This document shows positions 52,724 through 63,708 of a stretch of DNA of 64,000 bases, one piece after another; position 1 is the stretch's first letter, and every line of letters begins with the position of its first letter. The position numbers and the translations under genes are program-made. The notes beneath the pieces were generated by a model. It made no database searches and had not been told where the DNA came from. It saw only the letters and a list, made by a program, of their open reading frames with translations. This DNA comes from CALGFI01 sp963786805 (lineage in GTDB: Bacteria > Actinomycetota > UBA4738 > HRBIN12). The stretch covers positions 186,001-250,000 of the forward strand of contig CAWBAK010000005.1 in assembly GCA_963786805.1 (NCBI GenBank), given 5' to 3'.

Positions 52724-54046
52724 GTGAACGAGCCGAGCGCTCCCACGCACGTTCCGTTCCGCGACGCGCTGCGCTTCTGGGTCCGACTCGGATTCATCAA
52801 CTTCGGCGGGCCGACCGGGCAGATCGCGATCATGCACGACGAGCTCGTCGAACGGCGTGGGTGGATCGACGAGCCGCGGTTCCTCCACGCCCTGAACTTC
52901 GCGATGCTGCTGCCCGGTCCCGAGGCGCACCAGCTCGCGATCTACATCGGCTGGCTGCTGAACGGCGCGCCGGGTGCGGTTGCGGCGGGACTCCTGTTCC
53001 TCCTTCCGGCGTTCGGGCTGATGGTCGGGTTGTCGTGGGTCTACGTCGTGCACGGCGATGTCTCCTGGGTCTCGGGGATCTTCGAGGGACTCGCGTGGGG
53101 GGTGATCGGGATCGTCGCGGCGGCGCTCGTGCGCATCGGGACCCGTGCGATCACCACTCCGACGATGCTGGCGATCGCGCTCGTGGCGTTCTGGGCCCTG
53201 TTCGCGTTGGGGGTCCCGTTCCCCGTCGTGGTCCTCGGAGCCGGCGTCGTCGGTCTCCTCGTGGGCGACCGTCTCGCCGCACGCGCGAGGGACGGCGGCG
53301 AGACCCCCATCGTCGGACGACCCGGCGTTCAGCCTTCCTGGCGACGGGCGGCCCGCGTCCTCGCCGTCGGGATCGCCGTGTGGCTCGGGCCGCTCGCCGT
53401 GATCGCGCTCGCCACGGGAACCGACGGCGTGATCGCCGACGAGGCCGTCTTCTTCTCGCTGATGTCGCTCGTCACGTTCGGAGGCGCGTACGCGGTGCTG
53501 GCCTACGTGAACCAAGCGGCGGTGGTTCGCTTCGGCTGGCTGACGTCGGGCGAGATGGCCGTGGGTCTGAGCCTCGCCGAGACGACGCCGGGACCGCTGA
53601 TCCTCGTCGTCGTCTTCGTGGGGTTCGTGGCGGCGTACCGGAATCCGGGCGACCTCGGGCCCCTGCCGGCCGCCCTGCTCGGATCCCTCGTCACGGCGTG
53701 GGCGACCTTCGTCCCGAGCTTCCTGTGGATCTTCCTGGGCGCGCCGTCGATCGAACGACTCCGCGGGAATCGACGGTTGTCCGCGGCGCTCGCCGCGATC
53801 ACGGCCGCGGTGGTGGGGGTGATCGCGAATCTCGCGCTCGTCTTCGCGATCGGTGTGCTCTTCGACGAGCGGAGCACCGAGCGTTTCCTCGGCAACGACG
53901 TGATCCTCCCGTTGCCGGGCTCGGCCGACGCCCTCGCGATCGCGGTGGCCTTGACGGCGTTCGTCGCTATGCACCGGTTCCGGGTGAACGTCGTCTGGGT
54001 CGTCCTCGGCAGCGGCCTGGTCGGTCTGCTCCGGGCCGTGCTCTGA
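52724..54046 (+). CDS. chrA: Chromate transporter family protein ChrA
   Basis: 440 residues from a GTG; TATCGT lies eight bases upstream. Two homologous CHR domains, each with FxNFGGP-type start: RLGFINFGGPTGQIAIMHDE and, in the second, MSLVTFGGAYAVLAYVNQAA, plus PGP motifs (MLLPGPEAHQLAIYIGW, ETTPGPLILVVVFVGFVA). About ten transmembrane helices. The family exports chromate or imports sulfate-like oxyanions; substrate here is not certain. It follows the CPBP pair by 49 bases. Confidence 0.92.
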   Translation: MNEPSAPTHVPFRDALRFWVRLGFINFGGPTGQIAIMHDELVERRGWIDEPRFLHALNFAMLLPGPEAHQLAIYIGWLLNGAPGAVAAGLLFLLPAFGLMVGLSWVYVVHGDVSWVSGIFEGLAWGVIGIVAAALVRIGTRAITTPTMLAIALVAFWALFALGVPFPVVVLGAGVVGLLVGDRLAARARDGGETPIVGRPGVQPSWRRAARVLAVGIAVWLGPLAVIALATGTDGVIADEAVFFSLMSLVTFGGAYAVLAYVNQAAVVRFGWLTSGEMAVGLSLAETTPGPLILVVVFVGFVAAYRNPGDLGPLPAALLGSLVTAWATFVPSFLWIFLGAPSIERLRGNRRLSAALAAITAAVVGVIANLALVFAIGVLFDERSTERFLGNDVILPLPGSADALAIAVALTAFVAMHRFRVNVVWVVLGSGLVGLLRAVL

Positions 54047-54067
54047 CCCCAGGGCCACCCGAACGGC

Positions 54068-54073
54068 TACGCT
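54068..54073 (+). promoter_or_regulatory. -10-like element for leaderless small acidic gene
   Basis: TACGCT, six bases before the GTG at 54080. Confidence 0.45.
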
Positions 54074-54079
54074 TGGCCG

Positions 54080-54388
54080 GTGCCGACACGCTCCGAGCTC
54101 GAGTCCCTCACGTCGCAGGAGCTGCACGACCGCGCGACCCGGCTCGCGTGGCGCCGGCTGGACGTCGGATTCCTATGGGACCTGCTGAAGACGATCCCGG
54201 AAGCGCGGGCTGCAGCGGGAGACGAGGACCGCAGCGAGAGCGACATCATGCGGCCGCTCGCGCTCCTGAACGATCTCGTCGACGCGGACCGGGGCGACCT
54301 CGCGGACGCGCTGCGGCCGTTGTACGTCGACTATCTCCTCGAGCACGCGGCGGACGACGAGGAGCTCGAGGAGAACGACGACGGCTGA
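54080..54388 (+). CDS. Small acidic protein of unknown function
   Basis: 102 residues, helical, with a strongly acidic C-terminal tail (DDEELEENDD). ELHDRATRLAWRRLDVGFLW and SDIMRPLALLNDLVDADRGD suggest a compact helical bundle. I do not recognise the family. A leaderless promoter precedes it and the aminotransferase follows at once, its conserved sequence beginning right at this gene's stop, so the two may be one unit. Confidence 0.7.
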   Translation: MPTRSELESLTSQELHDRATRLAWRRLDVGFLWDLLKTIPEARAAAGDEDRSESDIMRPLALLNDLVDADRGDLADALRPLYVDYLLEHAADDEELEENDDG

Positions 54389-54422
54389 ACGCAGCCTCGA
54401 GTCGTACCGGGACGAGTTCCCG

Positions 54423-55529
54423 GTGCTCGCGAACAAGACGTACCTGATCAGCGCGTCCCTCGGCCCGCTCTCGAACCGTGGACGGGCCTCTCTGGACGGC
54501 TACCTCGATGCTTGGGCAGCCAAGGGCGCGCCCGACCACGTCTGGTTCGAGGACATCTTCCCGCGGATGCGCGGGTTGAAGGAGTCTTTCGCCGGACTCG
54601 CCCGGTGCGATACGGACGAGCTCGCGATCACCACGAACATCTCGATCGCGATCTCGACGATCGCCTCGGCACTCGACTTCACCGAGCGCAACAAGGTCAT
54701 CCTGTCCGAGCTCGACTTCCCTACCGACGGGCACGTGTGGCTCGCGCAACGGCGGCGCGGCGTCGAGATCGAGTGGCTCCGCTCCTCCGACGGACTCACG
54801 ATCCCGCTCGAGGAGTACGACCGCGCGATCGATGACCGGACCGCGGTCGTGATGGTCAATCGGGTCCTGTATCGCTCGAGCGCGGTCGCGGACGCGAACG
54901 AGATCTGCCGCATCGCGCGCGAACGCGGCGCCATCTCGTTCCTCGACGACTACCACGGGATCGGGATCGTGCCGCTCGACCTTCACGACGTCGGCTGCGA
55001 CATCTACGCCGCAGGGGTCTTGAAGTGGCTCTGTGGCGGACCCGGTCTCGTCTTCCTGTATGTCCGGCGCGATCTGATCCCGACGCTCAAGCCCGCCGTT
55101 ACGGGATGGTTCGGCACGGCGGACCCGTTCTCCTTCGACACGGAGCATCTCGAGTACCACCCGACGGCGCGACGGTTCGAGCACGGCACGCCGCCGGCCC
55201 CCGTCTACTTCCTCGCCCAGGGCGGACTCGACATCATCGCGGAGGTCACGCCCGAGCGGATCCGCATGCGCCAGGGAGAGCTCACCGATCACCTGATCGC
55301 CCGCGCCGACGAGCGCGGCCTGCCGGTGCGAACCCCCCGGGATCGGAACGCCCGCGGCGGCGTCGTCAACGTGGGCGTCGGTCCCGAGGCGGGAAAGATC
55401 TGCCACGCGCTTCTGGAACGGAACGTGTGCACCGACTATCGCGGCGACGGTCTTCGGATCAGCCCGCACTTCTTCAACAACGAAGACGAGATCGACCACT
55501 GCTTCGAGGAGCTCCGCTCGCTCGTCTGA
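54423..55529 (+). CDS. Class-V aminotransferase (kynureninase-like), start unclear
   Basis: 368 residues from the only in-frame start codon, GTG 54423. PLP-binding residues are seen in SFLDDYHGIG (Asp, His) and the Schiff-base lysine in GVLKWLCGGPG (Lys201). ITTNISIAISTIASAL binds the cofactor phosphate and FEHGTPPAPVYFL is a family feature. Family members include kynureninases, cysteine desulfurases and isopenicillin-N epimerase-like enzymes; the Trp-Leu-Cys after the lysine fits kynureninase-like members. Conserved sequence (LESYRDEFPVLANKTYLIS) begins about 13 residues before the GTG with no start codon there, so the true start is either non-standard or lost to a base error. Confidence 0.85.
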   Translation: MLANKTYLISASLGPLSNRGRASLDGYLDAWAAKGAPDHVWFEDIFPRMRGLKESFAGLARCDTDELAITTNISIAISTIASALDFTERNKVILSELDFPTDGHVWLAQRRRGVEIEWLRSSDGLTIPLEEYDRAIDDRTAVVMVNRVLYRSSAVADANEICRIARERGAISFLDDYHGIGIVPLDLHDVGCDIYAAGVLKWLCGGPGLVFLYVRRDLIPTLKPAVTGWFGTADPFSFDTEHLEYHPTARRFEHGTPPAPVYFLAQGGLDIIAEVTPERIRMRQGELTDHLIARADERGLPVRTPRDRNARGGVVNVGVGPEAGKICHALLERNVCTDYRGDGLRISPHFFNNEDEIDHCFEELRSLV

Positions 55530-55565
55530 CAGATCCGTCACCCGCGACGGCCGGCGCCCCGGCGT

Positions 55566-56603
55566 TCAGCGAGGGACGACGCGCCCGGCGCGGATGACGA
55601 GCTTCAGGTCACGGAGCGCGTCCAACTCTTCGAGCGGGTCACGGCTCAGCGCGATGAGATCGGCGGGCGCACCAGGTTCCAGCCGCGTCGCGGTCATGGC
55701 GGTGAGCACCTCCTCGGGGCTCATGCGAACGGCCTCGTGCAGCAGGAGCGCCTCGCGGACGTCGATGCCCGGCGGGATCGCACCGTTCCCGAGGTCCGTT
55801 CCGTAGACGACCTGTCCCCCCGCGGCGCGGAACCGAACGAGGTTGTCGCACGCGGTGCGGAGCTCCGGCGTCACGTCGCCGAACGACAGGATGTCGAGGG
55901 TCGAAACCACACGCATCGTCCGGGCGGCCGCCTCGAGCAGCTGCTCGGACAACCGCTCGGTCCACGGCGCGTGGGCGAACTCGTCGAGGCCGGCGCCGAC
56001 CGCGCGCTCCGCCTGTCCCACCCCCTGCACGTGCGCGGCGACCGGGAGACCTCGGCCGTGGGCGCTCTCGACGAGCGCCGTGAGCTCGGCATCGGACGGC
56101 GTGGGTCCGGCCTCCGCGTTCAGCGAGACCTTGATCACTCCCGCCCCGCGGCTCGCGAGCTCGTTCACCGCCCGGGCTGTGTGTTCCGGACCATCGAGCT
56201 CGAGCCCGGTGCCGGGCGGCGCCCAGCTCGCCTTCGTCGGGTAGCCTCCGCGTCCCGTGAGCATGGGGCCGGCTGCGCGGATCAGCGGGCCGTTGAAGCT
56301 CGGCAGCTCCGAAGCATCGGCGAGCGCGAAGATCTCGTCGGCGGGCCAGGCGAGGTCGCGGACCGCGGCGACCCCGCCGAGCAGGACCGCGCCCGGATCG
56401 GCGAGCCGAACGTGCACGTGCCGGTCGGCGACCGCCGGCATGAGGAACCCGTCGACCTCGAGTCGCTCGTCGGCAAGGGGCGAACCGGCGGACGGCCCGG
56501 CGAAGGTGATGATGCCGCCCTCGGCGATCACGGCCGCGTGCCGGACGAGGCGGCCGGGGCCGAGCCACGCCAGAGGAGCCTTGACCTTCAGGGACGGGCT
56601 CAC
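55566..56603 (-). CDS. Amidohydrolase family metal-dependent hydrolase
   Basis: 345 residues from a GTG. The N-terminal metal motif is VADRHVHVRL (HxH); the third histidine lies in LPVAAHVQG, another in DEFAHAPW, and the catalytic aspartate in VYGTDLGNG. APADLIALSRDPLEELDAL closes the barrel's outer sandwich. This is the imidazolonepropionase/prolidase-like branch, which hydrolyses cyclic or linear amides. Substrate unknown. It is convergent with the aminotransferase (36 bases apart) and has TAGGGT six bases before its GTG. Confidence 0.88.
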   Translation of the reverse strand: MSPSLKVKAPLAWLGPGRLVRHAAVIAEGGIITFAGPSAGSPLADERLEVDGFLMPAVADRHVHVRLADPGAVLLGGVAAVRDLAWPADEIFALADASELPSFNGPLIRAAGPMLTGRGGYPTKASWAPPGTGLELDGPEHTARAVNELASRGAGVIKVSLNAEAGPTPSDAELTALVESAHGRGLPVAAHVQGVGQAERAVGAGLDEFAHAPWTERLSEQLLEAAARTMRVVSTLDILSFGDVTPELRTACDNLVRFRAAGGQVVYGTDLGNGAIPPGIDVREALLLHEAVRMSPEEVLTAMTATRLEPGAPADLIALSRDPLEELDALRDLKLVIRAGRVVPR

Positions 56604-56609
56604 GCGCGA

Positions 56610-56615
56610 ACCCTA
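56610..56615 (-). promoter_or_regulatory. -10-like element for leaderless amidohydrolase
   Basis: TAGGGT, six bases before the GTG start, in the 34-base gap after uvrB. Confidence 0.4.
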
Positions 56616-56637
56616 GCCGCCGCGGAGGCGGCTCGCG

Positions 56638-58653
<2,016 letters not shown>

Positions 58654-58659
58654 GCATCG

Positions 58660-58665
58660 ATGCTA
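58660..58665 (-). promoter_or_regulatory. -10-like element for leaderless uvrB
   Basis: TAGCAT, six bases before the GTG start; identical in hexamer and spacing to the VOC gene. Confidence 0.5.
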
Positions 58666-58751
58666 GCGCGCCTCCCGGACAACTCCTTCGCGATCGGGAA
58701 CCGGCGTCCTCGTGCTCGCGTCGGACTACGCTCGGCCAGCGGAGGTGCTCG

Positions 58752-59708
58752 GTGAGGCGCAAGCTCGTGTTCGCCCTGGTGGGAACGACCCTCGCGGTGT
58801 CGCTGACGCTGCCGGCGCCGGCGTCGGCCGCCCCTTCCACACTCCGCATCTATGAGGGGACGACCTCGGCCGGCGGCACGATCGTGCTGTTCTCCACCTT
58901 CCGCAACGGCGTGACGCGCTTCCGGGCCGTTGGACTGGAGGATGCGGCGACGTGCGAGGACGGGACGTCCGTGCCGTTCGGCCACGGTTTCGATCTCGTT
59001 CCGCGCGGCATCCGCCTCGAGCAGGGCCAGCTGGAGGTCGAGCACGTGGGCTTCTCCGACGCCTTCTTCCTTGCCGGGACCCTCGGCACCAGGATGGGCT
59101 CGGGAACGATCACGCACCTGTTCGCCGGACTCGACGCGGCGGAGGAGCCGCAGCTCTGCACGACCGGAGAGCTGACCTGGACGGTCGAGCGCGCGACCCT
59201 CGACCAGGGAACCGCTCAGGCGGTCGTCGCGAAGATCGTCCACGGCGTGACCGAGACGTCGTGGCTCGCCGGCTCGGGCATCCCATCGCGCGCCCTGGCC
59301 GCTCCCCTCCGTGAACGACTGCGCACCTACGAGGGACGAACGTCCGCCCGTCAACCGTTGTTCATCATCACGGCCAGGCGCCCGGAGGGCGTCGTGCTCA
59401 TCGAGCTCGGCTTCACCTGGGATCTCGCGTGCGAGGACGGAGGCGCGGTCGGGCTGGGGGTGTTCATCCTGTTCGCGGGCGAGCCGCTCGAGCCCGGCCG
59501 TGTCGACTACGACGCCAGCGCGCCCGAGATCGCCCTCCACGTCAACGGGCAGCTCGACCCGCACTCGGGCTCGGGAACGACGTCGGCGGTGATGCCCGCG
59601 CTCACGGCGGATCTCCAGGCACAGGCGTGCCGGACGAGCGACCTGACGTGGGAAGCCTGGCGGACGGACGCCGGGGCTTCGCCCGATCAACTGAATCTCG
59701 CCCCGTAA
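58752..59708 (+). CDS. Secreted protein with two copies of an unrecognised domain
   Basis: 318 residues from a GTG with GGAGG seven bases upstream. The signal peptide (LVFALVGTTLAVSLTLPAPASA) ends near residue 26. Two repeats of about 115 residues follow, about 29-145 and 191-305: LRIYEGTTSAGGTIVLFS matches LRTYEGRTSARQPLFIIT, CEDGTSVPFG matches CEDGGAVGLG, SGSGTITHLF matches SGSGTTSAVM and CTTGELTWTVER matches CRTSDLTWEAWR. Each repeat keeps two cysteines, probably one disulfide, in a mainly beta fold. I do not recognise the family. Export and duplication suggest a binding or structural role outside the cell. Confidence 0.82.
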   Translation: MRRKLVFALVGTTLAVSLTLPAPASAAPSTLRIYEGTTSAGGTIVLFSTFRNGVTRFRAVGLEDAATCEDGTSVPFGHGFDLVPRGIRLEQGQLEVEHVGFSDAFFLAGTLGTRMGSGTITHLFAGLDAAEEPQLCTTGELTWTVERATLDQGTAQAVVAKIVHGVTETSWLAGSGIPSRALAAPLRERLRTYEGRTSARQPLFIITARRPEGVVLIELGFTWDLACEDGGAVGLGVFILFAGEPLEPGRVDYDASAPEIALHVNGQLDPHSGSGTTSAVMPALTADLQAQACRTSDLTWEAWRTDAGASPDQLNLAP

Positions 59709-59712
59709 CGAC

Positions 59713-60237
59713 CTACCGGGTCCCCTCGACGAACCCGAACAGGCTCGCATGGTGGGCCTCGTCGTGCCGGAACGGTCCCGCCGGTCCGCCGAGGATGCCG
59801 CCGAGCCGAACGCCGAGCGGCTTGCGCCCGCGCGCGGTCACCGGTTTCCGCCAGCGCGCATCGGTCAGCCGCTCGATCGCCTCGATCAGCTCGGCATGCG
59901 TGCGCTGTGACTCTCGCCGGACCTTCGCGACCGACCACGATGCCTTGCGCTCGACGTTCTGACTGTTGATGCGGCTCGTGCTGACCGTGAACTGGAGGTC
60001 GTCGATCGGCGCCCGCGCTCCGCGTTCCCACGCCGCGAGCGCGTCGAGCGCGTACTCCTCCCAGCTGCTCAGATGGCCGACGAGATCCTTGGGCGACCAC
60101 TCCCCGCCACCCAGGCCCGGCCGCGTGAAGCCGCCGCGTGGAACCCGTTCGAGAAGGTCGAGCGTGTGAGCTCGGCTCTCTCGCAAGATGCGGAGCGCGG
60201 CTCGTCGCGAGGGCGGTTCAGAGACCAGGGCAGTCAC
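59713..60237 (-). CDS. DinB-like four-helix protein
   Basis: 174 residues. LRILRESRAHTLDLLERVP, then WSPKDLVGHLSSWEEYAL and the C-terminal HDEAHHASL place histidines (in VGHL, and the pair in DEAHH) where DinB/YfiT-family proteins bind a divalent metal. Relatives include mycothiol- or bacillithiol-dependent transferases and the colibactin-resistance protein ClbS. Its GTG overlaps the stop of the amino-acid transporter ATPase, so it is the last gene of that operon; the link may be only transcriptional. Confidence 0.8.
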   Translation of the reverse strand: MTALVSEPPSRRAALRILRESRAHTLDLLERVPRGGFTRPGLGGGEWSPKDLVGHLSSWEEYALDALAAWERGARAPIDDLQFTVSTSRINSQNVERKASWSVAKVRRESQRTHAELIEAIERLTDARWRKPVTARGRKPLGVRLGGILGGPAGPFRHDEAHHASLFGFVEGTR

Positions 60238-60992
60238 ATCCGGCCGGCCTCGATGATGCTTTGGAGGAACCGCTGCGTCCGTTCCTGCTGTGGACGGCTG
60301 AAGATCTCGTCCGGCGGCCCCTCCTCCAGGATGACTCCTTGGTCGAGGAAGCAGATGCGGCTAGCGATGTCGCGCGCGAATCCCATCTCGTGCGTCGCGA
60401 TGATCATCGTCATCCCCCCGGCGGCAAGCTCCCGGATCACGTTGAGCACCTCGGCCACGAGCTCAGGGTCGAGCGCGCTCGTGACCTCGTCGAGCAGCAT
60501 GATGTCGGGCCGCATCGCGAGGGCACGCACGATCGCGACGCGTTGCTGCTGTCCGCCGGACAGACGGTCCGGGTAGTCGCCCCGCTTGTCCGCCAGGCCG
60601 AACCGAGCCAAGAGGTCGTCCCCGAGCTGCTCCGCCTCCGCCCTCGACATGCCGAGCGCTTCCATCGGCCCGAGCGTCACGTTGCGGATCACGCTCATGT
60701 GCGGGAACAGGTTGAAGGCCTGGAAGACGATGCCGATCCGCCGCCGGATCCGGTTGACGTCCACGCCGCGCGCGGTGATCTCCTCGCCCTCGACGACGAT
60801 GCGCCCACGATCGATCGGCTCGAGGAGGTTGATGCATCGCAGGAGCGTCGACTTGCCGGATCCAGAAGCGCCGATCAGGCATACGACCTCGTGCTCCCCG
60901 ACAGCCAGATCGATGCCCTTCAACACCTCGAGCTTCCCGAAGGACTTGTGCAGGCCCTCGACAACGAGCGCGACGGCAGGCTTCGGAGTCAC
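60234..60992 (-). CDS. Amino-acid ABC transporter ATPase (GlnQ type)
   Basis: 252 residues from a GTG that overlaps the permease stop. GASGSGKST, FQAFNLFPHMSV, LSGGQQQRVAI and IMLLDEVTSALDPE are the ATPase motifs, and GMTMIIATHEMGFAR is the switch histidine region in the form typical of polar amino-acid importers. It powers uptake through the permease at 60989-61882. Confidence 0.95.
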   Translation of the reverse strand: MTPKPAVALVVEGLHKSFGKLEVLKGIDLAVGEHEVVCLIGASGSGKSTLLRCINLLEPIDRGRIVVEGEEITARGVDVNRIRRRIGIVFQAFNLFPHMSVIRNVTLGPMEALGMSRAEAEQLGDDLLARFGLADKRGDYPDRLSGGQQQRVAIVRALAMRPDIMLLDEVTSALDPELVAEVLNVIRELAAGGMTMIIATHEMGFARDIASRICFLDQGVILEEGPPDEIFSRPQQERTQRFLQSIIEAGRM

Positions 60993-61882
60993 AGCATGGC
61001 TCCGACCTGCCGCCGGCGCCGGTCCCTCGCAACGAGCCAGTCGACGAACCGAGCCTGCGGGATCGTGATCACGACGTAGATGAGCGCGAGAGCCACGAAG
61101 GGCGTGAAGTCGAAGTTGGCTGCCTGGATGATCTGCGATTGGCGCAGGGCCTCCGTATACCCGAGAAAGGCCACGAGCGCAGAGTCCTTCTGCAGCCCGA
61201 TGAAGTCGTTCAGAAGCGGAGGCATCACCCTTCGCACGGCCTGCGGCAGGACCACGAACCGCAGTGCCTTGCGGCGACTGAGTCCCAGCGCCCGGGCCGA
61301 TGCGACCTGCGACGGGTGCACCGAGTCGATACCGGCCCGATAGACCTCGGCCACGTACGCCGAGTAGACGAGCACCAACGCGACGATCGCCCAGAAGACG
61401 TCGGAACTCGGGACCCCTTTGATCCGAAGCGCGGGCGCCCCGAACCCGAGCAAGGCGATCACGAGGATCGTGGGGACGGCGCGGAACAGGTCCGAGTACA
61501 CCGTGGCGATCAACCGGAGCGGTGTGTACACCGGACCGGTCAGGCTCCGCAGTACCGCGATGACCATCGCGAAGATCAGGACCAAGACCTCGGCGATGCA
61601 GAAGATGAACACGTTGCGCCGGAACTTCTCAACGATCTTCGGAAGGGACTCCACGAAGATCTCGCCGTCGAAGAACGCTTCCTTGATCTGCGGCCAGCCC
61701 GACGAGTTGACGACGATGATCACCAGCACCGTGAAGAAGACGACCGTGCTCGCGACCGCGACGGCGACGCCGCGGGCGCCTTCAGCGCGGAGCGGCGCGA
61801 GGATCTTCGAGCCCCGGTCGCCCGAGGGCAGCAGCGGATCACCCGGCTGGTATTGGTAGAGCTCCGGGGGCGGGCCGCTCAT
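60989..61882 (-). CDS. Amino-acid ABC transporter permease
   Basis: 297 residues. An N-terminal cytoplasmic tail is followed by about five helices (VAVAVASTVVFFTVLVIIVV; FIFCIAEVLVLIFAMVIAVL; DVFWAIVALVLVYSAYVAEV; others), and the ATPase-contact loop reads SARALGLSRRKALRFVVLPQAVRRVMPP, the HisMQ-type EAA motif. Lies between the binding protein and GlnQ-type ATPase genes with short overlaps. Confidence 0.94.
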   Translation of the reverse strand: MSGPPPELYQYQPGDPLLPSGDRGSKILAPLRAEGARGVAVAVASTVVFFTVLVIIVVNSSGWPQIKEAFFDGEIFVESLPKIVEKFRRNVFIFCIAEVLVLIFAMVIAVLRSLTGPVYTPLRLIATVYSDLFRAVPTILVIALLGFGAPALRIKGVPSSDVFWAIVALVLVYSAYVAEVYRAGIDSVHPSQVASARALGLSRRKALRFVVLPQAVRRVMPPLLNDFIGLQKDSALVAFLGYTEALRQSQIIQAANFDFTPFVALALIYVVITIPQARFVDWLVARDRRRRQVGAML

Positions 61883-61895
61883 GGGCGCCCGGCGA

Positions 61896-62829
61896 CTACG
61901 TCAGGACCGGCACGTCAGCCGTGTCGGCCAGCCACTCCTGTTCGAGCGCGTCGAGGGTGCCGTCGGCCCTCATCTCCTGGAGACCGAGGTTCACGCACTC
62001 CACGAGCGGGCTCCCGGTCTCGAACACCATGCCGAGGCGGTCCGGGATCTCCTCGGTTTCGATCTGCCCGACGATGACGCCGTTGTCGAGCTGGACCGCG
62101 ACGATGAAGAACGCGCTCGAGACGTCGACGACGATCCCGTCGATGGCGCCGTTGTTCAGATCCTGGATCGCCGCCGCGAGGTCGTCGTACACGGCGGGCT
62201 CGGGGCCGGGCTGGATCACTTCCTCGATCACGGACAGGCTGGTGGTCCCGATCGGTGCGCCGAGGGTCGCGTCCGCCAGGTCGGCGATCGAGGCCGCGCC
62301 GTCGATCGGCGAGCCTTTCGTGGTTACCACCGCCTGCTCGGTGTCGTAGTAGCTCTCGCTGAAGTCGACGGCCTCGTCCCGCTCGGGCCGGTACGAGATC
62401 TGCTGGAGCACGAAGTCGTAGGGCTTCTCACCCGGCGCGAAGGACTTGTTGAACCCGACGGGCACGAATGTGACCTGATCGGGGAACGAGAAGCCGAGGC
62501 GAACCGCGAGATCGGCGACGACGGCGCCCTCATATCCCTCACCGTTCGCGGGTTCGTTCAGCTCGAACTCCGAGCCATCGGTCGGGCCGCCCTCCCACCA
62601 GGGCGGGAACGCCGGGTTGCCGGTGCCCACCGTGAGCGTTCCGGGGGACTCGAACGCATCGGCGTTGGACTCGGCGCAGCTCGCGGCCGTGACCTCGCCG
62701 GTGGGACCAGTTGCGCCCGTCTCGGTCGCGCCGGTCGGGCGCGGTGTCACCCCCGAGCGTCGGGTCGTCCTCGGCGCAGGCCGCGAACAGCAACCCGGTC
62801 GCCGCGAGGACCACGAACACCTTCCGCAT
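61896..62829 (-). CDS. Amino-acid ABC transporter binding lipoprotein, one apparent frameshift
   Basis: About 310 residues after removing one surplus G near 62745. The ATG at 62829 gives MRKVFVVLAATGLLFAAC (Cys18, lipobox FAAC), then a Gly/Thr linker in which the frame shifts, then LTVGTGNPAFPPWWEGG, DFVLQQISYRPERDEAVDFS, and VDVSSAFFIVAVQLD: the family-3 solute-binding fold for polar amino acids. The internal ATG at about 62750 is a false start that would lose the signal peptide. It heads the operon binding protein, permease, ATPase, DinB-like. Confidence 0.9.
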
Positions 62830-62931
62830 GCTGGGAACCCCCCTCGATGGTGCGCGACGCCGGCCTGGGACCGACGGTGCCGCGGAGACTAGCACACGCC
62901 CTTTCGTACGAAGACGATCCGTCGACCGGCG

Positions 62932-63708
62932 CTACTTGCGTGGCTCCCAGGAGAAGAACCATGTCGCCAGAAGGAGCCCGACCACACCCCAACCCGCGAC
63001 GATCGCGACGTCGAGCCACTCGAAGGGCAACGGAGAACCGTAGAAGGAGCCCATCGCGGCTTCCTCGAAGTGCTTCACCGGGAAGACGTCGCCGACGGTC
63101 TTCATCCACTGCGGGGAGCTCTCCTGGATCGGGATGAAGATGCCGGACAGGAAGAGCAACGGCAGGATGATCGCGTTCACGATGGGCGGTGCCGCATCGG
63201 CGTTGGGCACGATCGCGGTCGTCGCGAGGCCGAGCGCTGAGAAGGCCGACGCTCCGACCATGACGGTGACCAGGAACTGCCCGAGCGCGGCTCCGGTCGG
63301 CACGTCGGCGCTATAGACGAGGATGCCGAACGCGGAGGTGATGACCACCAGGAGCAGCGAGATCAGCACGGCATGGACCACCCGGCCGGAGAGGTAGATC
63401 CATCCGGGCAGCGGTGTCCCGCGCGTTCGCTTGAGGATCCCCAGGTCGCGCGTGAAGGTCAGGCTGATCGCGAGGTTCGTGTAGGTCGCCGAGATCACCG
63501 CGAAAGTTCCCATCGCCGCCACGTAATACCGGTCCTGCTGGATCACGATCCCCGGAGCGACCTCGAGCTCGCCGCTGCCGAGCAGCGACGTGAAGATCAC
63601 CAGGAACATCAGTGGGAACGCGAAGGTGAAGAAGGCCGACGCCGGGTTGCGCCAGAAGGCCTTGTTCGTGAAGCGGACCTGCAGCAGCAGAAGTCCGGGA
63701 TCGCTCAC
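62932..63708 (-). CDS. ABC-2 type transporter permease
   Basis: 258 residues from a GTG overlapping the ATPase stop. Six transmembrane helices, opening with VRFTNKAFWRNPASAFFTFAFPLMFLV, then the family features ERTFTRDLGILKRTRGTPL-like stretch (TFTRDLGILKRTRGTP) and a C-terminal ISGIFIPIQESS-like pore region (LSGIFIPIQESSPQWM). Such permeases export drugs, lipids or polysaccharides with the adjacent ATPase. Substrate unknown. Confidence 0.92.
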   Translation of the reverse strand: MSDPGLLLLQVRFTNKAFWRNPASAFFTFAFPLMFLVIFTSLLGSGELEVAPGIVIQQDRYYVAAMGTFAVISATYTNLAISLTFTRDLGILKRTRGTPLPGWIYLSGRVVHAVLISLLLVVITSAFGILVYSADVPTGAALGQFLVTVMVGASAFSALGLATTAIVPNADAAPPIVNAIILPLLFLSGIFIPIQESSPQWMKTVGDVFPVKHFEEAAMGSFYGSPLPFEWLDVAIVAGWGVVGLLLATWFFSWEPRK

